Position numbers and translations under genes: made by a program. From NCBI GenBank assembly GCA_963815785.1, contig CAWFHZ010000011.1:61013-125012 (forward strand): a stretch of 64,000 nt of DNA. Direction: 5' to 3'. The notes below the pieces were generated by a model. It had not been told where the DNA came from and searched no databases. It saw only the letters and a list, made by a program, of their open reading frames with translations. Source of the DNA: DATFVA01 sp963815785. GTDB taxonomy: Bacteria; Bacteroidota; Ignavibacteria; Ignavibacteriales; Ignavibacteriaceae. Shown piece after piece: positions 1 through 7,751 of this stretch. Numbering within the stretch: the stretch's first letter is position 1; each line of letters opens with the position of its first letter.

Positions 1-430
1 GTCTGTTCATTGCAAAAGCTGTTCTACGTTTGTCTGAGGGAGCTATGTAAGAAATCAATGACATCACAGCCGGTCGGAAAGCTTCATTAATAACAGCCCA
101 CAAAAAGGTTATTATAAAAAGAAAAGTAAACCCGGTAATTAGCGGATAGAAGAATAAAATGCATCCCGAAAAAAAGAGTGAAAGTTTCATCACTGTAAGC
201 GAACCGATCTTGTCAGAAAGCTTTCCCATTAACGGGGCAGTTATTAATGCCCCGATTCCATAAAAGGTTAGAACCAATCCCGCTGTAGCTGCATCTTCGT
301 GAAGTTGTGTTGTAAGGTAAAGAGCAAGAAATGGCAGCACCATTGTGCCCGAACGGTTAATCAGTGTTGCTGCATAAATCACCCACAGATCGCGTGATAA
401 TCCTTTAACACCTTTCCACGGATTCAACAA
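1..430 (-). CDS. MFS transporter, N-terminal part (runs off the window)
   Basis: The minus-strand frame reads continuously from about 430 to the window edge, giving roughly 143 residues. Hydrophobic segments alternate with a loop reading GKLSDKIGS, which is the conserved MFS signature between helices 2 and 3 (G-x-x-x-D-R/K-x-G). This indicates a major facilitator superfamily permease in the inner membrane; the substrate cannot be told. No ATG is available near the start. A stop lies in frame just upstream, and the first good candidate is TTG at 430 (or 427), preceded at a normal distance by TAAGGGA as ribosome binding site. The C-terminal part lies outside the window. Confidence 0.75.
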   Translation of the reverse strand, partial: MLNPWKGVKGLSRDLWVIYAATLINRSGTMVLPFLALYLTTQLHEDAATAGLVLTFYGIGALITAPLMGKLSDKIGSLTVMKLSLFFSGCILFFYPLITGFTFLFIITFLWAVINEAFRPAVMSLISYIAPSDKRRTAFAMNR

Positions 431-554
431 TTTTCCCTTAAGCAATTAATTGGATTGGCAAATATATGCGGATTTATTGAATTGAGTAAAATTTTTTTGC
501 AAATAAAAGAGATATCAAAATATCTCTTTTATCCAGCCTGATAGTTATAATTTA

Positions 555-1172
555 TTATTGAAGGGTGTAACTTAAAAGTTGCCAGGTTTCCTTAATATTA
601 TCATAGCCGTAAATTCTTCTGTATAGCTTTACAATGCCTATTCCATTATCAATCCAGGTATCTGAATTACCATAAACATTAAAGCTTCCCCATCTTCTTT
701 CAAGTTTGAACACCTCCGGATAAGAACCCGCCGGAACCGTAACAGATTCCTTATCTTTAACTGTTGTTGAATCGAATTGCTGACCGGGATTATACCAATA
801 ATTTCCAACAACCAAAGGAAGTTCATATTTATGATCAATTATGGTTGCATTACGATCCTGATAAAAAACAACTGATTCGTTATCCGCACTAACAAACAAA
901 GAATCTTTATATGAATTTGAATTCATTACCCAAATAGAAAGCGTTTGATTATTTACAACAATTGTTCCGGCAATTTCAGTTGTAAGTGTATCAAAAGAAT
1001 TACCAATGCTATCGTAGACAGCGTAAGTCCATTTGTCACCAACCTTATTTGGAAAAGTTGAAGCACCGGTTGTCGATGGAGGATTGGTCACGCTTGATTT
1101 TTCGCAAGCGGCAAATAACAATGTTAAAATTAAAACGAAAAATACTTTTATTATTGAAGTTTTTCTAAACAT
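555..1172 (-). CDS. putative lipoprotein, unknown function
   Basis: This 205-residue protein begins with a basic tip, a hydrophobic stretch and the lipobox LFAAC (Cys at about 23), so it is most likely exported, lipidated and anchored to a membrane. A short Ser/Thr/Pro-rich linker follows, then a mostly beta-type sequence with regularly spaced Trp, Tyr and Gly and several stretches like NSDTWIDNGIG that resemble lipoproteins of Bacteroidota/Ignavibacteria carrying an outer beta-sandwich or LolA-like fold. I do not recognise a named family. It stands alone, with its stop about 125 bp from the MFS gene and no coupled neighbour. No catalytic motif is visible. Confidence 0.75.
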   Translation of the reverse strand: MFRKTSIIKVFFVLILTLLFAACEKSSVTNPPSTTGASTFPNKVGDKWTYAVYDSIGNSFDTLTTEIAGTIVVNNQTLSIWVMNSNSYKDSLFVSADNESVVFYQDRNATIIDHKYELPLVVGNYWYNPGQQFDSTTVKDKESVTVPAGSYPEVFKLERRWGSFNVYGNSDTWIDNGIGIVKLYRRIYGYDNIKETWQLLSYTLQ

Positions 1173-1288
1173 AGAATCTTCTCTTTATATTATTAACGGA
1201 CATACCACTATAAGCAATTAATTTTCAAGATCCTTCGAAGTGAAACACAGCCGGACAAATACATATTTTACATCACCAATAGAGAAAA

Positions 1289-2161
1289 TTAGTTGCGGTT
1301 GACCAGAACAACACCAAGAATTATTATGATTCCGCTTATAATCATTAAAAGTGTAATGTTTTCATGCAAGAAAATCCACGCAGAAAATACTGTTACGAAA
1401 GGTTCAAAATAAAGGAATGCCCCGACTTTTGAAGAATCCATATCTTTTAGTGATTGTGCCCACAAAACATAAGAAATACCTGAACAGAAAATCCCCAGGA
1501 ACAAAATGGAAACCCAACCGATTGAAGACAGGTGTTCGAGTCTGAATAATGTTTCTTTATTCACCGTAACCGGTAAAAGCAAAATAGCCATCATTATAAA
1601 AAGATAAAGAATTGTCATCAGCGGAGGATAGGTTAAAGATATTTTTTTGTTAACCATTGAATAAACGCCCCATGTAAAAGCACTTCCAAGAACAAGAAAA
1701 TCACCTTTGTTGGAGATGAAATCAATTGAAGAAATATTGCCCTTACTCATTAGAAGAAGCAAACCTATAAAAGCAATTATAATACCGACAAGCTGTTTTA
1801 ATTTGATTTTTTCTTTGAAGAAAATAATTCCCATTATCGCTATAAAAATAGGGGCAGTTCCGATAATCCACCCGGTATTTGCTGCTGAAGTATACTGAAG
1901 CCCGGTAACCTGAATCCACAAATGAAAAACAGCTATGGCTGCAAGAAGAAGAATTAGTGCATGTTCTTTAAGTTTAATTGAAAAATCTTTTTTTGTATAA
2001 ATAGCCAGTGCTGTCAAGAATGAGATTCCTAGCAAAAGCCGGAAAATGATAATCATAACTGGTGTCAGTTCAAGTAAAGCAGTTTTTGTTGCTATAAATG
2101 AGATGCCCCAAAATATAGTTGCCAGCAGAGGCTTTAAATATGCGGTGGGGTTGTTTTTCAT
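1289..2161 (-). CDS. EamA (DMT superfamily) transporter
   Basis: The protein of about 290 residues has ten hydrophobic segments in two similar halves, the usual length and build of EamA/RhaT drug-metabolite exporters. The first half has the characteristic ATIFWGISFIATK opening and the second half an SAFTWGVYSMVNKK opening, the internal repeat expected for the family. It acts in the inner membrane; the substrate is unknown. The longest reading starts at 2221, but that would overlap the upstream gene by 44 bases and add a polar leader, so I prefer the ATG at 2161 (MKNNPTAYLKP). It lies 16 bases downstream of the kinase-like gene, so it could be the last gene of a dCMP deaminase-kinase-EamA operon. 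Confidence 0.85.
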   Translation of the reverse strand: MKNNPTAYLKPLLATIFWGISFIATKTALLELTPVMIIIFRLLLGISFLTALAIYTKKDFSIKLKEHALILLLAAIAVFHLWIQVTGLQYTSAANTGWIIGTAPIFIAIMGIIFFKEKIKLKQLVGIIIAFIGLLLLMSKGNISSIDFISNKGDFLVLGSAFTWGVYSMVNKKISLTYPPLMTILYLFIMMAILLLPVTVNKETLFRLEHLSSIGWVSILFLGIFCSGISYVLWAQSLKDMDSSKVGAFLYFEPFVTVFSAWIFLHENITLLMIISGIIIILGVVLVNRN

Positions 2162-2177
2162 AATATTAAAAATAAAT

Positions 2178-2807
2178 TTACTTTGCGTAAAGCCCGCCAG
2201 TAAGCTCCAGCCAGTCGGCAATTTTTTCTGATGCTTTTCTTATATCATTATCCGAAACATCAACTTCGAGTACAGGAAGAATGGAATTTCGGATGAGAGT
2301 TCTCATAAATTCCTGCTCTTCAATAAATATTTGAATATTATCATATTGTTTGGGATTGCCGGAAACTTTTAATCTTTCTTCTCTCGCTTTAAGGAAGGAT
2401 GTTGGTGAACGTGTACAGAATACGAGATGAAATCCCAAATTTTTAAGACCCTCTTCCAGCCAGCTAAAATCATATTCTTTACCATGATTTTTCGACTGGT
2501 AAGCTTTAGTTGAGATATGAAACCGGTCTATTATCCATGAATAATATTTCTGAAGCTCAAATAATTTCAGCCAGGTACGGTAAGTTTCCATTGCCTGTGC
2601 TTCTTCCTTAGGATCAAAATTTATTAATCCCCTTCCCCAGGGAAAATTAGTAAACGAACACCACTCAGCAGAAATTAAAGGGGAATGGTACCTGTATTTT
2701 CTCGGTCCCACTATTCTCGGATGTTCATTTAAAGCAAATGCTAATTCAGTTTTAAATGTGAGGCGTGTTCCTTCAAGAATAATTTTAGGACAAAGTTTTC
2801 CGCCCAT
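2178..2807 (-). CDS. P-loop nucleoside/nucleotide kinase-like protein
   Basis: This 209-residue protein looks like a thymidylate or deoxynucleoside kinase relative. A beta strand leads into EGTRLTFKTELA (about residues 12-23), which sits where dTMP kinase has EGxxGxGKTT; the last Gly before Lys is replaced by Phe, so the P-loop is degenerate but keeps Lys-Thr. Around residue 93 is DRFHIST, resembling the DR(Y/F) base/sugar-binding motif of dNTP kinases. A C-terminal ADWLEL helix is also typical. It follows the dCMP deaminase gene by only 2 bases, so the two are very probably cotranscribed and may act on the same pyrimidine deoxynucleotides. Whether it still phosphorylates is uncertain. Confidence 0.65.
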   Translation of the reverse strand: MGGKLCPKIILEGTRLTFKTELAFALNEHPRIVGPRKYRYHSPLISAEWCSFTNFPWGRGLINFDPKEEAQAMETYRTWLKLFELQKYYSWIIDRFHISTKAYQSKNHGKEYDFSWLEEGLKNLGFHLVFCTRSPTSFLKAREERLKVSGNPKQYDNIQIFIEEQEFMRTLIRNSILPVLEVDVSDNDIRKASEKIADWLELTGGLYAK

Positions 2808-2809
2808 AA

Positions 2810-3307
2810 CTATTTCGATTTTTCTGTTTTACGTGCTGAGGAATAGTCTTTTAAATTATAATGAATTTTCGTTTCCGGCATTTCAACTTTAGTTATTTCT
2901 ACCCCACTTTTAGTGTAGAATTCCGTTGCGAGTGTGTCATGAAAATCAGAAAACACAACTACTCTTTTTATTCCTGCAGCAATCATTGCTTTTGCACAGG
3001 TTGTGCACGACATATTTGTAATATACGCAGTTGACCCGTTTATATTTACTCCGTGAATAGCTGCCTGAACAAGGGCGTTAATTTCAGCATGATTTGTCCG
3101 GACACAATGATTTTCAACTACAAGGCAACCTTCGTCTTCACAGTGTGGTTGTCCGGGCAAAGAGCCATTATAACCAGTTGCAAGAACAAACCTGTCTTTT
3201 ACAAGAATACATCCGCAGTGCATTCTGGGACATGTAGCTCTTTCCGACGCCAGCATTGCAAGTTTCAGAAAATATTTATCCCACGATGGTCTTTTATTAT
3301 TTTTCAT
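2810..3307 (-). CDS. deoxycytidylate (dCMP) deaminase family protein
   Basis: The 165-residue protein belongs to the zinc cytidine/deoxycytidylate deaminase superfamily. The zinc site is plain: HAE at residues 73-75 (TNHAEINAL) and CTTC at 101-104. The extra Cys/His positions near residues 22-32 (CPRMHCGC) and 56-61 (HCEDEGC) match the ComEB/dCMP deaminase group, which makes dUMP from dCMP for dTMP synthesis. Length is normal. The adjoining gene encodes a nucleotide kinase-like protein, which supports a role in pyrimidine deoxynucleotide supply. The exact substrate (dCMP versus another deaminated base) is inferred from family resemblance. Confidence 0.88.
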   Translation of the reverse strand: MKNNKRPSWDKYFLKLAMLASERATCPRMHCGCILVKDRFVLATGYNGSLPGQPHCEDEGCLVVENHCVRTNHAEINALVQAAIHGVNINGSTAYITNMSCTTCAKAMIAAGIKRVVVFSDFHDTLATEFYTKSGVEITKVEMPETKIHYNLKDYSSARKTEKSK

Positions 3308-3412
3308 TTTACCATATAATTATTTTGAAGTACATAAAAATAAGAATTTAAATTGAGAATGAGTCACCATGACTTTCAAGTCGGGTATAAGATTTTTAAA
3401 TTTCATTTTGCT

Positions 3413-3473
3413 AACCCCGGGATTTATCACGGGGGTTTTCAATCCTTCAAACTGCTTAACCGTTTCAACGGTT
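3413..3473. repeat. pair of adjacent palindromes (REP-like)
   Basis: Between the deaminase gene and the acuI-like gene are two hairpin-forming sequences. The first (3413-3438) pairs AACCCCG with CGGGG(G)TT around an A/T-rich loop. The second (3458-3473) is a perfect 7-bp stem, AACCGTT and AACGGTT, separated by 2 bases. The combination of a CCCCGGG-type hairpin and an AACCGTTtcAACGGTT hairpin looks like dispersed REP-type elements of Bacteroidota-like genomes. I did not see another copy in this window, so the repeat nature is an inference. It could also fold in the 5' leader of the downstream gene. Confidence 0.45.
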
Positions 3474-3498
3474 TTTAATTATTATGTAAAGGAAAACA

Positions 3499-4488
3499 AT
3501 GATTTCCGCAAAATTCAAAGCACTTTTAGTAAAAGAAGAAAACGGAAAATTTATTCGCGAAATAACAAAGCGAAACATTAATGACTTACCCGAAGGTGAA
3601 GTTTTAATAAATGTTAAATATTCCTCATTAAATTATAAAGATGCGCTGTCTGCAACAGGAAATAAGGGAGTAACCAGAAGATATCCCCACACACCGGGAA
3701 TTGATGCGGCTGGAATTGTTTCTGAATCTAAAAACAAAAAATTTAATACGGGAGATGAAGTACTTGTAACCGGGTATGATTTAGGAATGAATACTTCCGG
3801 TGGATTTGCAGAATACATACGTGTGCCTTCAGAGTGGGTTGTTAAACTCCCTTCAAATCTTTCCCTCAAGGAAAGTATGATTTTAGGAACAGCAGGATTA
3901 ACAGCAGCAATGGCTCTCGATAAAATGGAACAGGTTGGGTTTGATAAAGATGCTGAAGTTCTTGTAACAGGTGCTTCCGGCGGAGTAGGCTCTATGGCAA
4001 TTGCAATGTTTGCAAAACAAGGTTATAAAATTGTTGCAGGTACGGGAAAAGTTGAACAAGAGAAATATTTAAAAGAAATTGGCGCTGTTTCATTAATCTC
4101 ACGCGAAGAAATGAATGATAAAACCAAAAAAGCTCTGCTTTCCGGAAGATGGAGCGGAGTTGTTGATACTGTAGGCGGAAATATTCTTGCAACGGCTATT
4201 GCTTCAACAAAACAATGGGGAGTTGTAGCGGCTTGCGGTAATGCTGCTTCAGTTGAACTGCATACAACTGTCTTCCCTTTTATACTTCGTGGAATAAGTT
4301 TGCTTGGTATCAACTCGGAGAAAACCCCAATGGAACTGAGAGAAAAATTGTGGTATAAACTTGCCAATGAATGGAAACCTGAAAAGCTTGAAATTATGTA
4401 CGAAGAATGTTCGCTCGAAGAAACAAATAAAAAAATTGACGAAATACTTAAAGGAAAGGTGAAGGGAAGAGCGCTGGTGAATTTTTAG
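3499..4488 (+). CDS. YhdH/AcuI family NADPH-dependent oxidoreductase
   Basis: This 329-residue medium-chain dehydrogenase/reductase matches the YhdH/YhfP (AcuI, acryloyl-CoA reductase-like) family. The GroES-like part carries SSLNYKDALSATG and PGIDAAGIV, and the Rossmann part the nucleotide-binding GASGGVGSMA at about residues 155-164. No structural zinc Cys cluster is present, as expected for this branch. Characterised members reduce acryloyl-CoA with NADPH; other members are called quinone reductases, so the precise substrate is open. The gene stands alone on the plus strand, with a strong hairpin terminator just after it, convergent to ferrochelatase. Confidence 0.85.
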   Translation: MISAKFKALLVKEENGKFIREITKRNINDLPEGEVLINVKYSSLNYKDALSATGNKGVTRRYPHTPGIDAAGIVSESKNKKFNTGDEVLVTGYDLGMNTSGGFAEYIRVPSEWVVKLPSNLSLKESMILGTAGLTAAMALDKMEQVGFDKDAEVLVTGASGGVGSMAIAMFAKQGYKIVAGTGKVEQEKYLKEIGAVSLISREEMNDKTKKALLSGRWSGVVDTVGGNILATAIASTKQWGVVAACGNAASVELHTTVFPFILRGISLLGINSEKTPMELREKLWYKLANEWKPEKLEIMYEECSLEETNKKIDEILKGKVKGRALVNF

Positions 4489-4492
4489 AAAT

Positions 4493-4527
4493 AATGGAAG
4501 AGCAAATAATTGCTCTTCCATTTTAAA
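4493..4527. terminator. bidirectional terminator between convergent genes
   Basis: A perfect 13-bp stem (4493-4505 with 4510-4522) encloses a 4-base loop and is flanked by T- and A-rich sequence. It sits between the stop of the plus-strand oxidoreductase (4488) and the stop of minus-strand ferrochelatase (4541), the usual place for a shared intrinsic terminator. Confidence 0.85.
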
Positions 4528-4540
4528 CCATAGTGAGGAA

Positions 4541-5550
4541 TCATTTTTTTTCAATTAGATTTTTCAATGCTTCCACCCATCCGTCATCATCATTAAGACT
4601 TTCCACAAGCTGAATTTTTACTCCGCCATGTTCTTTGAACAGCTGCTGGTATTCATCTCCTATTTCAATCAGTGTTTCGAGACAATCTGCAACAAAGGCA
4701 GGACTGAACACAAGCAGTTTTTTAGCACCCTTTTTCGCCTGTTCTATAATAACCTTATCAGAAAAAGGTGTCAGCCATTTTTTATCTAGCCTTGACTGAA
4801 AACTGACTGTATATTTATCTGCGGGAATATTTAATCTTTCGGCAAGAACCCTGGTGGTAGCATAACATTGCGCTTTGTAGCAATATTTATTTTCTTCGGT
4901 TATTTCGTTCTCACAATTGTGATCTGAACAGGGTTTTGCATCATCATAAACTTTATCCACCTGCCTTTCAGGTAATCCGTGGTAGCTGAACAAAACATGG
5001 TCATAATCATTTACATCATATTTTTTTCCTTTTTCAACAAAAGAATTTATATAGCCTTCATCATCCCAGAATTGTGAAATTATTTTTATTTCAGGAATAA
5101 CCCACCATTTTCTAATAATCTCCATAGCTTTATCAGCTGCGGAGCCGGAAGAGGCTGAAGCATATTGGGGGAAAAGCGGAAGAATCAGAATCCTTGCATA
5201 ATTTTTTTTTCTCATCCTCTCAAGTACTTCATCCATTGAAGGGTTCTGGTAGCGCATTGCAAGCTCTATTTCATATTTATCTTCCATAAACTTTTGCAGC
5301 TTATCTTTTAGACTTACGCTATAAAAAAGAAGGGGAGAACCTTTATCTGTCCACAGTTTCTTATAAATCTTTGCTGATTTCGGTGCACGAAAGGGAACAA
5401 TGATAAGATTGACAAGAATTTTTCTTGCAAGCCACGGTATGTCAATCACGCGCGGATCGTTTAAAACTCTCTTAAATATTTTCTTACATCGGGAACAGAG
5501 GGACTATCGGGTGTTCCAAGCTGAATTAGCAATACTCCGGTTTTATTCAT
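4541..5550 (-). CDS. hemH: ferrochelatase, reading frame broken by one base
   Basis: The enzyme inserts ferrous iron into protoporphyrin IX (or coproporphyrin III) in the last steps of haem synthesis. The main frame (4541-5449) has the catalytic His motif FSYHGLPER and the later ETLIEIG acid motif, but lacks the family N-terminus. That N-terminus is present upstream in another frame: ATG at 5550 opens MNKTGVLLIQLGTPDS and runs to KYLREF before meeting a stop at about 5461-5465. One more T in the TTTT run at 5459-5467 would join the parts as YLREFLNDPRVIDIPW, which is the family consensus. A cluster of four Cys (CSDHNC, then CYKAQC) in mid-protein is seen in related Bacteroidota enzymes. Either a sequencing indel or a true lesion. 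Confidence 0.85.
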
Positions 5551-5684
5551 TATCTTCTTTTCTTTTAATGCTTTCTTAACAATATATAGCGGGATATGGT
5601 TCACAATTTAACCAATTTTATTTTTAAGTTCATTTATAAATAAATTTGTAAATCCGGTTAGTTAACTTTTAAAGTGGAATTAAA

Positions 5685-6902
5685 ATGAAGTTATTTTTAA
5701 AATCAATTTTATTTACAATTTTAATTTTAGTCTCCTTCGGGCAGGCGCAAACCAAACCATATGTAATTCTTATCAGCTTTGATGGATTCAGATGGGATTA
5801 TGTCAACCGCGGTATTACTCCTCATTTCGATTATATAAAAGAGAATGGTGTTTCTGCTATATCACTTCGACCATGTTTTCCATCAAAAACTTTTCCGAAT
5901 CACATTTCCATTATAACAGGAATGTACCCGGCACACCATGGAATAATTTCAAATGGTTTTTATGATTACTTTGATAGTACCCGCTATTCGATGAGTGATT
6001 CCACGGAGGTACGAAATTCAAAGTGGTATAAAGGAGAAGCTTTCTGGGAAACGGCAGAACGCCAGGGAATTATCACCGCCAGCTATTTCTGGCCGGGCTC
6101 CGAAGTAACGCTTTCTTACAGGCATCCGACTTACTATTACCCATATGTTCATACACGACCTTACAAGGAAAGAGTTGATGGCGTTATCAATTGGCTTAAG
6201 CTTCCATACAATAAGCGCCCTCATTTTATAACTTCTTATTTTGATGCTACCGATTCTTACGGACATAAATACGGTCCGGATTCTCCTGAGACTAATTTTG
6301 CTATTTCTCAGCTTGATTCGATATTGGGATACTATTTTGAAAAGCTGAAAGAAATTAATCTTTTTGATAGTACAGATATTATCGTGGTTTCGGATCATGG
6401 CATGACGAACGTAAGTGAAGATAAAATTATAAATGTAGAGGATATTCTTAAAGGATATAATTACAAGCATAATGACAGCGGACCTCTTATGATGATTGAG
6501 CCCCAGGCTGCACAGCTTGAAATCGTTTTTAACAGACTGAAGGAAAATGAAAATCATTACAAGGTTTATATGAGAGAAGATGTGCCGGAATATTTTCATT
6601 TCTCGGATAATCCATTGATAGGCAAAATTGTTATAATTGCTGAAACCGGCTGGAGTCTGGAAACCAATAAATCAATTGATGGGATGAAAAAATACAGCAG
6701 TAAAGGAAACCATGGTTACGATAATTTTTTAATGGATATGAATGGAATTTTTTATGCGGTTGGTCCGTCATTTAAAAAGAACTATCAGGTTGGAACAATA
6801 AATAATATTGATATCTATCCTCTGCTTTGTAAAATTTTTAACATTTTTCCAAATCCTTTGATTGACGGAAGGATCAACAGAATAGATTATATTTTAAAAT
6901 AA
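5685..6902 (+). CDS. secreted nucleotide pyrophosphatase/phosphodiesterase (NPP/alkaline phosphatase superfamily)
   Basis: The 405-residue protein has a signal peptide ending near residue 22 (FGQAQ) and the alkaline phosphatase fold of the ectonucleotide pyrophosphatase/phosphodiesterase family. Metal and catalytic positions can be seen: Asp33 in SFDGFR, the nucleophile Thr69 in PSKTFPNH, Asp190 and His194 in DATDSYGH, Asp237-His238 in SDHGM, and a late His in KGNHGYDN. Such enzymes cleave nucleotide or phosphodiester bonds outside the cytoplasm, probably in the periplasm or on the surface here. It is divergent from hemH and has its own promoter region of about 130 bp. The natural substrate is not known. 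Confidence 0.88.
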   Translation: MKLFLKSILFTILILVSFGQAQTKPYVILISFDGFRWDYVNRGITPHFDYIKENGVSAISLRPCFPSKTFPNHISIITGMYPAHHGIISNGFYDYFDSTRYSMSDSTEVRNSKWYKGEAFWETAERQGIITASYFWPGSEVTLSYRHPTYYYPYVHTRPYKERVDGVINWLKLPYNKRPHFITSYFDATDSYGHKYGPDSPETNFAISQLDSILGYYFEKLKEINLFDSTDIIVVSDHGMTNVSEDKIINVEDILKGYNYKHNDSGPLMMIEPQAAQLEIVFNRLKENENHYKVYMREDVPEYFHFSDNPLIGKIVIIAETGWSLETNKSIDGMKKYSSKGNHGYDNFLMDMNGIFYAVGPSFKKNYQVGTINNIDIYPLLCKIFNIFPNPLIDGRINRIDYILK

Positions 6903-6947
6903 TACTCCCCCTTTCTTAGAAGAAGAATTATAATATAAAGGCCTATC

Positions 6948-7745
6948 CTAAGATTTTACAACCGAACGGGGCGGAATCACCAGCTTATTCTTCAGAGTAA
7001 TATTAAAATGCTTCTGTAGAAATATCTTATATTCTTTTTCGCTGATTTCTTTTTCTGTTTTAATTCCATTTTTTGTTATAATAAATTTTAAATCACTTAA
7101 GCTGATTCGACCTGATTTTGTTGCTTTGCTGCAAATTATTTTTTGCGTAAAATGAGATTCAGGAGAAGTTTGGTGATAATTACACATTTGCTGGTACTCA
7201 TTTAGTTTTCTTGGTTTTAAACCAAACTTATATTGTGAAATAAATTCGTTCCCCGTGGAAGATCTTGAAAGAATGTAATAATTTCCATCTTCTGATTTAC
7301 TAATCTTGAAGAAATCCCAAACATCTTTTTGAATTTCATCTATCTTAAACTTTAACGGAAGAAGAAATGAATCACCAAAACCAACATCTACTAAACATTC
7401 TTCTCCGTTAAGATTTACTATCAGAGCCATATGGTCAAAATCAGAGCCAAATGTTCCGTCTTTATTTGCAACACCAGCGGAGATTCTTTTAACTTTATAT
7501 CCTATTGAAATAAGCAATTCATAAAATGCACCGTTAAGTTCATAACAGAATCCGCCTCTTTCTCCATTAACAATTTTGTCTAGAAGTTCCTTTTTTTCTA
7601 AAATGATTTTCCTGCCGGAGTGTATATCGAGATTTTCAAAAGGAATATTAAAAAGGTGATTTTTATGAAGCAGTTGAAGTGTTTCTAAATCAGGTTTTAA
7701 TTCTGAATGAAAATTAATTCTTTCTAAATATTTTTTAACATCCAT
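6948..7745 (-). CDS. nat: arylamine N-acetyltransferase
   Basis: This 265-residue protein has the complete NAT catalytic triad: Cys67 in RGGFCYELN, His105 in FDHMALIV and Asp120 in LVDVGFGDSF, at the usual spacing. The family moves an acetyl (or other acyl) group from CoA to arylamines and hydrazines in the cytoplasm. Length is normal (about 260-280). It starts 6 bases after the end of metH and so could be read on the same transcript, although no functional link is known. The stop is convergent with the NPP gene. Confidence 0.92.
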   Translation of the reverse strand: MDVKKYLERINFHSELKPDLETLQLLHKNHLFNIPFENLDIHSGRKIILEKKELLDKIVNGERGGFCYELNGAFYELLISIGYKVKRISAGVANKDGTFGSDFDHMALIVNLNGEECLVDVGFGDSFLLPLKFKIDEIQKDVWDFFKISKSEDGNYYILSRSSTGNEFISQYKFGLKPRKLNEYQQMCNYHQTSPESHFTQKIICSKATKSGRISLSDLKFIITKNGIKTEKEISEKEYKIFLQKHFNITLKNKLVIPPRSVVKS

Positions 7746-7751
7746 AAATTT

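Noticed and set aside
451..470. Sigma-54-like TGGCA...TGC sequence near the MFS gene
   Set aside because: Spacing between the GG and GC elements is one base short of the strict consensus and no regulator links to it.
5455..5470. Programmed -1 frameshift in hemH
   Set aside because: GTTTTAAAC does not let the P-site tRNA re-pair in the -1 frame, no stimulatory structure was evident, and many other genes here show simple single-base breaks; kept only as a point to check.
6018..6599. 193-codon minus-strand frame
   Set aside because: Antisense to the phosphodiesterase gene, whose catalytic residues are all present on the other strand.
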